From Patiria miniata (lineage: Eukaryota > Echinodermata > Asteroidea > Valvatida > Asterinidae), in the NCBI RefSeq assembly GCF_015706575.1, contig NW_024037062.1:5948811-6012810 (forward strand): a stretch of DNA of 64,000 nt. Direction: 5' to 3'. Below are positions 48,921 to 60,900 of the stretch, piece by piece. Below the pieces are notes generated by a model, which was not told the DNA's origin, made no database searches, and worked only from the letters and a program-made list of their open reading frames with translations. Within the stretch, counting starts at the first letter, position 1. Every line of letters begins with the position of its first letter. A program made the translations under genes and the position numbers.

Positions 48921-51900
48921 TTAAAGATTGTTTCCCATTTCATAAGGCACGCTTTCCATTCTCGTTAATTTGATTTGTCTGTACAGGTTCGCAATGTGGG
49001 CATCATAATGTTTCCTCAAGATCGGACGCTTCGACTTAAATGTAGGCGTGAGCAGGTTGTTCTCCACACTAAACAGCTCGGACTCCAAGTAAATGTTCTT
49101 TACCTGTTAAAAATATCAGGCTCAAATAGTCATCGTGCTTCAACAATTTGTTTTATGTTACTTACATAATTATTTACATAAAGTTTATGTAATATTTGGA
49201 AAGTCAAACGAGACTTGAAGGTTTGCAGGTTGGACATATGGTTTTATTTACTAGTTTTGTTTGGTAAGTCAGTCAAATGATTTTGAATATTTTATTATTC
49301 CCACTTTTTCCTCTTTTATAGACAAAAATGTGGAACTTATTAAAATAGGTTTTTGTTTTTTGTATCAAGTCTTCTTAAATGAATGAATCGTAACCCTGTT
49401 AATGGGGAAGACGGGTACCATATCATTACCTAAGACACATATAGCCCAACGCGAAGAAAAGCTGTCAGAAATTGAACCTACCTGCTCGAAACTGAACAGT
49501 TTGGCTTCTTTTCCAACTTTCACCATATCTTCAAGAATTGCGTTCTTAATGACCTGTATGGGGACACCAAGAACATATCATAACTTCACTAAATACATGT
49601 AATGGAACGGTTTTTGCGAGTAAGGCAATCCAGTGCATTGTCCATTGATAAAAAAGAATGTATTCTTAGAACACAGAAAAAGCTAAGTTCCATAATGTCT
49701 GCTGTTGCGACATAAGGCTTGAAATATATCAACGATAGGCCTGGTGAAGGAACATCCACTGAGGGCGCCCTACATAAAGTGTAGTGTATTCCTGTATTTT
49801 CCCGTGACTTACCTCGCTGCCACACAAGTCTTTAAAGTCGCCTTGCACACCTTTAGCCTTGCCAAGTTTTGGCAATACATCCTCGTCAGGGACCACGATG
49901 GCGATTAGGTGTGACTGTATAAAGACGAAAACCAACTTTTTTTTTATAACCATTCGGGCATACAAAACGATGTTTACAAGAACAGCAAATGGTAAGACGG
50001 GTGCATGACGGGTATGGAGTCATGAAGACACTATTTCTAGAAGTTTTTTTGTATAATAGGCTGCTATATGGTTCACTCTCTACTAACTTTAGAGTTTCTA
50101 TGTCTGAAATGTCATAATATTGCCAATTACATAAACATTTACATGTATTACAGTATTATATGCCGAGAACCCTTCCGCCATTTAATCATATTTATTTTGA
50201 TCATTTCAAAATAAAGCCAGTGCCACTTTTTGTTCATATCTTTCCTATCGATATCAGATGAATACGAATTCATTCATTACAATTCCATGTTATGTCTTGA
50301 ATGTTAGATGTAGAGTGAACAATCGAAGTTGTAAATATAAATTACATCAAAAGGACCCTAAACTAAAATAGTATACGACTAAAAAAATTACCCGACACTT
50401 TGTCAGACAGAGAGAAATTAAAATAAGTTACTCTCAATTTATTCAAAAATGTAAGTATTCATCAGCGTTTGACTGACAGACGACTTTCTTCCAGTAATGA
50501 TATTTTCTTACTTGCAAACTTTCGCCATGCACGAAACACTGCGACACATATTCGCTTCTGATGTAAATATTTTCAATCTTCTCTGGGGCAATGTACTCGC
50601 CCTGCGCCATCTTGAAGATGTGTTTCTTCCTGTCGATGATCTTTAACTGTCCGTTCTATTTGAATACAAAGATACCATTTTAAAACTAGATAAGCTAGTC
50701 AGACGACAGCCTATTATACAACAAAGAAATATGTTACGGTGTTTGAAAGAAAAATAAATGCATCCAAAAAAAAAAAAAGAGAAAAAAAGAAAGATGGATA
50801 TATGCTTTTACAAGTTATAAGGGAAACAGTGTTTAGTAGAGGTTTTCTTCAAGGGCGATTTCCAAATAAACAGGAAAGCCGGAGCTGTCATTTCTAAGGA
50901 CATACAATTTTGTGATATTGGTGCACCGAGTCACTTAGTTCCGGTGTTTAAATATCGTCAATGGGCTTCTCTCTTGTGTGAGTTAGGGATCACATACCGT
51001 GACGCAGTCCGTGACTTGATTGACAAAAACTTTAATTGAAATCAACCTGATTTTTACAAGACGAAATATAACTTGATCATGCCTCTCCGATCATCCCCAC
51101 TGGTATTTTAAATGGAGAATCATACCTGGATGTCTCAGAATGTTTATACCCCCAATGTATATTTTACGCCGGTGCCCATGTAAGAGTTTACCCTCCCAAA
51201 TAAACTAATACTTTTTTCTGGGTCGTAATAGAAGTATTATGTGTTTTACAATTTTCCAAGGTTAGTAACTTCATTTCAAACTAAAGTGAAAGATTGTGGG
51301 AAGTATAATGTATAAAGTAAGGCGACGTGTACACGTACTTCATTAAACTTCCATTCACGTCTGTTTGTACACACAAACTGTTGTTGTAATACAGGGTGAG
51401 TGAACAAAAGTGGAACCCAAACCCCCCAAAATATATTTCATATTTGAAAAATATGCAAGAGTAGAAATAATAGTGACTGGTAAGCCAATTTCATGAACCA
51501 CTTTAAGATGAACAAAGTACTTAAAGTACTCAATCCATTCAAGGTATATCACCATTTAAACGCAATGACCCTCAAACCCGTTTCTTCCTAAACAAGCAGT
51601 TTAGTGTGTTTTCTGACTGTTGGAACAACAAAGAAAATGACACAGAATACTTGTTTTAACAGCTATTAACAACTGTAGTACAACAACCCGGGTTAGGCAA
51701 ACAAAATGATTTATAATTGTTTTTTTTAAGACGGGCCCTGAAAGGGACTTTGTTGAATATCTGGTGTTTGAATACAGTTTTGACGACGATTCTTGAATTT
51801 GCAATTTTGGACGAAATAAGTTTTAGGGTCATTGTGTTTAAATACAGATATTCTTTGAACGGATTAAGCAATTTCAGTAATGTTTTCCTCTAAAAGAAGC

Positions 51901-54900
51901 TTATGGAATTGCTTTTCCAGTCATAATTATGTTTGGTGATACATATTTTTTTTTAAATATGAAATATAATTTCGGGGGTTTGGGTTCTGCTTTTTTTTGA
52001 CTCGCCCTGTAGAGCCCTCGTCATGCCATACTTACCGGCATCCATTGGCCTACATCACCCGTGTGCAGCCATCCGTCTGCATCGATGGTTTCTGCCGTCT
52101 TCTCGGGATCCTTGTAATACCCTTTGAAGACACCCGCTCCCTTCATGCAAATCTGTTCAAAGATTTAAACCAATGAAAGCCTAGTCATCAAAATTGTTGA
52201 ATTTTTGTTATTGAAAAAAAAAATGGTACGCTTAGCGATTCTTAGGTAAGAAAGCAATACTTTTTTTTGAAAGTCAATTGCCTATTTATCGAAGCCCTTT
52301 CACAGAAACTATGCCAAACCCAAAAAGGCTGGTTTCCAAAGGCACGATTTAAATTATGTTTGAGGCCATTTAAAAATCTTAGATGGCCGCCATACGCACG
52401 AGCATTCGAAAAAAACATTGGTTTCTCAGTTCGTTACGCTATAAAGTTTCTCAAAAAGGTGTATTCGTGCTCACTGCCACCAACCCCCCCCCCGAAAATT
52501 CACGTGTTCACAGTGAACCAGCTGTCTATAAAAAGGTGAAAATAGGGGACGTCTCTATAGTCCGAAGTAACATTGGTCCGAAGTCCCATTGGTCCGACGC
52601 CCCATTGCACTCTCAAAAAGCTATGTAAAAGATAATTAGGTAAAAGTTGTTAAAAACATGTAAATTGAAAAATACATATTGAATAAGTGAAGCAGTCAGT
52701 TTACCTTAATTATGTAAAAAAGAACTGCAATTAGGTAAAACGCACTAAAACAAGGTAAAAACGTACACGCGGTGACGCGATGCAGCTAGCACAGCACAGC
52801 ATTTATAAGTGAAGATGGAGTACACCCGCAGCTAATTTCGGTCTTTGAAGGTAACATTTTCTAAAGCTCTTGTTACTGTTGTACCGTCCCTAAGCCCAAG
52901 AAAAGCCTGGACACTTTGAACGATAAAAACCCCAGGATAGTCTTAATATTAGTAGTGTTTAACTCGGTCACTGCGCGTATAGTATACAACTCGTACGTGA
53001 ACCAACTCGTAGCGAGACAACTCGTACATGTCGTACGCAGGCCAACTCGTACGCCAGCCAACTCGTATGCCGGCCAAAATTAGCCAATTTAAAGAAATTG
53101 AACGATACACCGTTCCCAGTACATAGTCAAGAATCGTCGACCACATATAATTTTGTATACGAGTTTAATTCTGTGTACGAATTGGACAAGGGCGGATCCA
53201 GGGGGGGGGGGGCCAAAGGGGGCCATGGCCCCCCCAAAACGAAATCAATTTTTTTTTTTTTATGTGACATCGCAATAACGGCAGGCAATGAGTACACCAC
53301 CATCTTTTCCTAAAAAAAAACATTGGTTAAAGTGGTCAGAAATTGCCTCAGATCGCACCACAGAGCATCTAGAATCCAAAAAAAATTTCGGGGCCCTTAA
53401 GCGGGCCCCGAACCCCACGCCGTAATTTTTTTGACCCACTTTTTGACATCGCAATAAAGGCAGGCAATGAGTACACCACCATCTTTTCCTCAAAAAAAAC
53501 CCATTGGTTAAAGTGGTCAGAAATCGCCTCAGATCACACCACAGAGCATCTAGAATCCAAAAAAATTTCGGGGCCCTTAAGCGGGCCCCGAACCCCACGC
53601 CGTAATTTTTTTGACCCACTTTTTTGGGGGAACCACAATTTTTTTTGGCCCCCCCCCAAAATTGTGTTCTGGATCCGCCCTTGGAATTGGACCGCGTACG
53701 AATTTGTCCACGTACGAGTTGTCGTGAGTACGAGTTGGTTCTCGTATACGAGTTGACCTGTATTCGCCTATTCATGCGTGCACCTTCGCCGAAGCCGAGC
53801 TAGCTCGGCTTCGGCGAGTGTGCACGCATGAATGTATGTGGTCCATGGGTTATGCATCCTGTACTGTTGTTTCTTATCTTGCAAAGTGTCTAAGAATTAC
53901 TGCTATGGATTGGGGACGGTATGACAATCACAAAGAGCTGGAGGAAAATGTTATCGTCAAAGGCCGAAAGTAGCTGTTGTCACAGACGTCATGGTTTCTC
54001 CAGCTTATGCTGTGATATGCTGCACAGTTCGGGAAGGGAATAAATAAAATTAAAATGAAACATGTCGTGTTTTGATGGGCTTCCGTAGTTGTTTACGTTT
54101 AGAAAACACAATTTATTTTACATGATAATATAGTATTTTTTTCACCTGAAAGTTATGTAAAGTTGACTTAATTGTCTTGTACCTAATAAATGTGTAAATA
54201 TATTCACACATACAACAAGTAAACTTTTACACAACTGTCAAAAAAACTTTTATCCAACACGCATTATGTAACTTTTTACACAATTGCAAGCGAGTTCGTA
54301 TAGTACATATAAAACATGGTTAAATTTGACACAACTTGTGTAATTGTTTTCTGCGAGTGTGGTCCGAGGTACCATCGGTCCAAAGTCCCATTGGTCCGAA
54401 GTCCCATTGGAGCGACGCCCCATACGATTAGGGTTAGGGTTAGGGTTAGGGTCAGTCAACCTGAACCAGTGGAACTACAAAATATTATGTTTCGTCGGAC
54501 CAATGGGACTTCGGACCAATGGGATGTCGGACCAATGGGACGTCGGACCAATGGGACTTCGGGCCAATTGTATTTCGGAATATCGAGACGAAACCGAAAA
54601 TATACCCTGACAATGATGATGCCAATCAAAACTATCATTCATAGTTTTGTGTATGGGAGGGAATCTATAATCCCATACCCTTCTATGAAAATACCTACCT
54701 CGCCTTGATCTTTATCGGCAAAGTAGTCCATCTCAGGAACATCGACCAGCTTGAACTTGAAGGCCATGGAAGGACTACCAACATGGCCGGCACTCACATC
54801 GTGGAACATGGTCGATGAACACATGCCTGCGTTCTCAGTCTGGCCGTATCCTTCCGATAACTAGGGTCAAATGTCACAAAAGCTAGTTGAAAGCCACTGA

Positions 54901-57900
54901 CAACTGTTTGCACTGATACAGAAAAAAGTAAGTGGCCAAATTCATCAGAAAAATAAATACAGTAGTGATCACTCACCAGTGCTCCAAAGGCACACCTGAA
55001 AAACATCTTGACCTCCTGGGATATTGGTGCGGCACCAGTGGTAATAAACCGAACTCTACCACCTAACATATTCTAAAGGAAAATCAAGCATAAACAGGAT
55101 GAGGACATGTACAAATGGCATAAACTGCACCCCTACAATATTCCTAATGAATCAGGATATTCGTCGATGTCAGTTCCGTGCCGAACTATTTCTGTTTTTA
55201 ATTTCACATCGAATTTGGCAATCACTGGCACAGTTTGTCACTACGTGTATTTGGCTATTTTCCCCATCAATTCAAACTCAGCAGTTTTAGGAATAAAAAT
55301 AGAAGTTTGGTGCATAATCTAATTTGAAGATATATCTAGCGCATCGTAACTGCAACTCTTTTTTTATAGACAACGATACTAAGCCGTTAAAAACTCAAAA
55401 TGAGAAAATAAAAAATGCTTAAGAACCATTTTGTGCATCTAAATCAAGTCATATTTTCGATCATGTGATGGATTACCGTTCAAGCAAAATTACCGCCAAC
55501 AGTAGGAAAAACTTAAAGAATCATGACAGGTAAGCTGGTGGGACACAATGAGTCTCTTGCACAATGATTTCCATCCGAAAAATATCTGTCTCATTTTGAG
55601 GAAAACCCTCAATTCATTAGTTATGGTCCTTGTCTGTTAATGAATTAATATCTTACTTACTGCATTTATGTAATGCGCTTACCCGAAGCTTCGTGAAGAC
55701 TTTGTCCCAAACACCATCATTTATGAATTTGCCACTGTCGACAAACAGAAAGATTGGAATTGATGTCTCTTTTATTGAAAACCAAGTACAAATGATTTTA
55801 TCCTGAATTGTATCACAATTGGTTTCCATAGTTGCAATAAGACTGAAACGAAACAGTTTTAACTGAGAAAACTATTTGTTCTAGTTATCCCAATGTTGCT
55901 AATATCTTTATGGCAGGAATTACCCAGAGATAATATGAACAGACTCCACTTTTATTTACTAGTTTTCAGGGATTTTATTAGTCTATGTATTAAATAGACC
56001 ATGGCCAAGAGCCATGGTCTATTTCAGCAGATTCGCTGATTAATTATGCAAGACAACCGCCCTTTGACCTCTAGATTTTGACCAATCAGCGGGCGCTTTC
56101 TATACCGGATCTTCGGTCATTCACCCGTTGTCGCGTCATAGACATGGAGACAAAAAACCTAGACACAGTAAATAAAGGCTGTGGGCACGCGCTCTGTATT
56201 TCTGTTACGCGATACGCGCCATAGCTTGTCTATGTTTTATAGATCTATGCCTGGCCGCTGTTGTACAAAACACCGCATTGGAATTGACCAATCAAACAGT
56301 GAGTCCTGATTTGGGAATGAAATGACGTCACGATTTAGTAAAGTCGACTCCTTTTGGCCGAGGCGCGGGATCGCATAAATCTGCATGCTTAGATATATCA
56401 GACGTTAGACAGGAGACTGGGCTCCGTGGATAACGGGTGATACTGAGACTAAGATTTTATTGGGTTAAATTTGATTGATTGCTTCATGTTCAGGGATCCG
56501 TTCTAATGAGAATGGTACGTGAAATCGTCAGGGTTTGAAAAGGGGAGTTGCTAATAATCGTTTTGCATTTTTGGTTTGCTTGTGCCCGTTCTTACCTTTC
56601 CATCTCCTTAATTTTCTTTTGGAGCGCCGTTCTCATTAGAAATTTGGCCAGCCATCCTTTCTGAGCAACTAATTGAGTCACCTGATCAATCAATTAGGAC
56701 CATAAGAATTATACATATTTAACAGTTGAGGATACAAGTTTGCCAGATAATTCAACCTTAGAGCAATGGCAAGGGGTGCGAATCTATACTTGCTACTGCA
56801 ACACGTCTCCCGAAATTATCAATTCGATTAAGGGTAGCTTTGAATTTTTTTGAAAGCAAGTACTCAATTTAGACAAATTACATTTAAAAAAACTGTAACG
56901 TTCTGGGAGCCAATACCGAAGATTAATGAGAAAAATACCTTATCGTAGATCTTGTTCATGACTCTTGGCACGCAGGAGAACAGAGTAGGTCTCAAGACAG
57001 CAATATCACTCACGAGCTTCTTCGGATCTCCCTGGTAGAAACCCACGCGTCCACCGCAAGTATATATGCAAGCCTTCCCAAGAAAAAAGACACAAACTTA
57101 CAGAGTTTCGATTGTTTTCTTTCGTCATTTTCTATGATCTACAAATAAAGGAAATTTCGTGAAAAAAGAAAAGGATGTGTAATAAAAATAATAATACCAT
57201 AGTCTTATATAGCGCACATAATATGTACCAATAATTAAGTACTCAAGGCGCTGGAAATTACGTCTATTATAAAAGACAGGTAAATGAAGTTTATGAGAAA
57301 TATGTGACCCATTATGTAGCACCTTTATAAGGGTTTACAAGATGCTGCGGCGCATATTGCAGCCACTGCAAGAAACACCTTCTCTTAGCGATATAAGTGC
57401 TACTGGGTTCTTTAACGTGCATTACACAATACGCAGGACCTACGTCCCATCCGAAAGACAAAGCAATAACGGTAAAGTGTCTTGCTTGAGAGCACAAGCA
57501 CCATGTTCCCATTGTCAGGATTCGAACCCATTTACCACGGCACACGAGTCGAACACCGTAACCAACGGACAACAGCACCCCACAATTATTAATGCGGTCA
57601 AGTATAAAATTGTTATGGCTCCATGGTTAAACGAATCACAACCAAATGCAGCATGACATCGATGGTCGTTTACTGTGGCGGTGCAATTCAATAAAATTAT
57701 ATTTAATTAAAAAAACCAGGTACTTTAAACACTACAGGGACATCTCACCTGAACAAATCTCTCGTAGATATGGGCGAGCGGGAGGTAGGATATATAAGTA
57801 TCGTCTGTATGCATCTCCATCAAACCATTAATCTACAGAGATTATACACAACAGTGCTATTACCTACAATTTAGCGACTGAATTCTGATATTTTGCTCCC

Positions 57901-60900
57901 CGTGGAAAAGCATTCCTTCTTTCCTTGCTTGACAAGAAGTAAAGGAGCATCGGTGCCATTGGTTACCGCATCTATAGGCCACCTTTAAATACGGTAACAT
58001 TTTACGCAATGACGGCCAAAATGGCGCCTCACTAGACAGCGCTAATTCAAACCTCCTCCAATATTTTGGCGCTGCAACGACGTCATATTTAGGTTTCAAA
58101 AAGATGCTAATCCCTGGTTATAGACCTTTCTTCGTTTGGTCGGCAAACTGCACATTTTGCAAACCACGGGTTGCAAAATTATGGAAGGTCTAACACTGCA
58201 AAAATGAAGAAGAGTTATTACAGAAAACCAAAATTTTGTCAACAAAGCTACAACATAATGTATATACGTGCCTTTTTACTATTTGTTGAGGGCGTTATAA
58301 GGCTGAGTTTTTGGAAAAATATGTTGTCAACCACGGCTTCAATTTATACGCGAGCAGCAGCCCATTGAAAACGTCGCCAATGTTCCCCAAGGAAAAGAAG
58401 GGTCTATCATTTTTAGCCGAAATGATAATGTATGCCAATGGTTGCCGTGATGCAGAAGTAAAAAAACAACAACGATTATGTTGGATAATATGACATGAAG
58501 ATGTTCAAGCTTCTCTCAAGAAACAAAAAGGGAACAATCCAGGACAAATTGAGAGATAATGACCCGAATGTTTGGACCTCTGTACAAGCGACCCGCTTGT
58601 GTTTCTGCCTCACGGCCCTCATTTGCATACATTATTTATTTTCGGGTGAAATGGTCTTTTGACGTCGGTGTGCAACCGGCTACAATTCAAAAATTACAAT
58701 CTGTATAAATATGATAACGTATGTGCTTCAGCAGCACAAAGAGGTATAAATCTTTAAAGTGGCCTATTACACACAGAGAGCTTTGCTGCGGCACGTACTA
58801 CACTGCTAGTCATGCAGCCAACAATGACTTACCCCAGCGAATGCGAACAAGCCGGTGATAGACGCCAGAATATTTCCGTGAGTGAGCATGACACCCTTTG
58901 GATTACCCGTCGTACCGCTGGTATAACACAATGTGCTTAGGTCGTCATAGCCTGGAGGCTGACAAAAATCAATTAAGGTAAATACTATTAAAGGGTTGTT
59001 ATGAATGGAGTTCCAGCAAATGTTGTACAGTACAATGTATATAGAAATTCAGAAACCAACAGCAGCAATTTTATGCAACAATTGCCTTAAGATGGCTGGC
59101 AGGTGTCATCGAGAGTTCATACAACCTACTCTAAGCATGCTTGGAATATTACAAACCTTATGAAAATTGGTCTACCAAAAGCTCATGAATGAACACGTAT
59201 ACTTTGAAAGAATCGAACACCAGACTAGTACCCGAACTTAATGGCTAGTGTACTTACCACTTTCTCCTGCGGGTTATTTGCACCAAGCTCCTGCAAAGGT
59301 GCCACACAAAGAAGATTAATAATGAGCATTTTCTCTAGAAATATGTATTTGACTGAAATACTGAAGTATTATGAAACTCTGGGGCAAATTTTGAACAAAT
59401 TTTTGTAGACACGATTTCAGTCGTGTCTTTGAAGGGTGAATTACACGTAAACTTTGGACTCTTGCATAGCACGCCCTCAATTAGGACTGGCCTTTGTTTC
59501 TCTGTGATTTACATGTCATTTCATTGTCGATTATTTAGATAATTAAACATGTCACCACAGAGGACCCTGTTTGTTGTGCGTTACAGCACTCGAAGAAATA
59601 TTCCTTCTTCCCAGTATATAATGCTGATTTTGACAATTTCGAAAAATGTGTACTTGATGAATAAAATGAAACATAAGACACATACCAAAACGTCTCCAAA
59701 GCGCAGAATCTCTATCTTGGATTGTTCAGCCTTAGCCGTCACCGAGTCTGTGGCGTCATCGATAAGCACAATCGTCTTCAATCCCGGCATATCTCCTGCC
59801 TTGTTCAACAGAAGCTCGGCTCTTGATGACGTATCACACACTACGAGACTCAAATCGACTGCAGGGAAGTAATACAATTCAGAAATTTTTAGTCCAATTT
59901 ATGTTGGTCGGACCTTTCACAATGTCGTTATATTGGTTTGCTCATAAATGGTAATTGAACACTCACTCCTAGGAAAAGCACAAGCCTCTCGACAAAAACG
60001 TAACTCGAAAGAGTAACTTGGGGCTATCAACCCATCTTCACCGTAACCGCATCTTTAGAAAAAAGTCCATATCCCCCAACACAAGAGTACGTTGGCCTGC
60101 AGAAATTTCAAAGTGGATTCAGCCAACTCAATGTTTTTTAGATTTCGTAGATTGTGGATGGGTAACACTGTATAATAAGAAGCACAAGCATTCAGAACTG
60201 AATCCCCTCTTTGGTCGATTTTGTAGTAGAGCTTATGAATTTCCCAAACTACTTAACGTTGACTGTTTACAATACCAAAGCCACAAGCAATATCCGAGGC
60301 TAACCGGCAATATGGCTTTTACAGAAGCAGAATTTGTCAGAACTAAACTGGTTGAATATTAAAACGCTGTCGTTCGCTAAAACACAAAACCAACCTTGGT
60401 TGACGATATACTGACACACGTCTGGTCCTAATGTGTCGTAGAGTGGCACGATGACCATGGAATACATGTTACACGCTTGCTCGGTCACCACCCACTGGAA
60501 TTAGAACAGCAAATCATACAACTATACAGGGTGGATAAAAAAAAACCCAAAAAACCGAAACCGAGATATTATTGCTATTTCAAACAGAAGTAGGGCACAT
60601 TTGAATCAAAGGGAGATATCCTCTGTTAGGGTTGCATCTCCTCTTTAAAATGACACGCTGATCATGTCATTACGTTCACGGTTGACTGAGCAGTGGCCAA
60701 TTTTATGAAAGAGTCTATTTAGAGCATTGCGCCACTTTTCATGGTGAAATCTCTTTTCCCCCACCTGTCTTGATTGGCAACCATAGCCTTTCACTTTGTG
60801 GCAAATGACACCACAAAAACTAAATTGAAAAGTGGCGCAACTCTCTAAATAGACCCTTTCACAAAATTGGTCACTGCTCAGTCAACCGTGAAAGTAAGGA

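Noticed and set aside
53260-53775. Longest open frame in the window (171 codons, minus)
   Set aside because: It runs across both internal units of the hAT-like MITE and its flanks; the two repeated peptide halves reflect the DNA duplication.
54428-54451. Chromosome end
   Set aside because: Only four TTAGGG units inside an intron with gene sequence on both sides.
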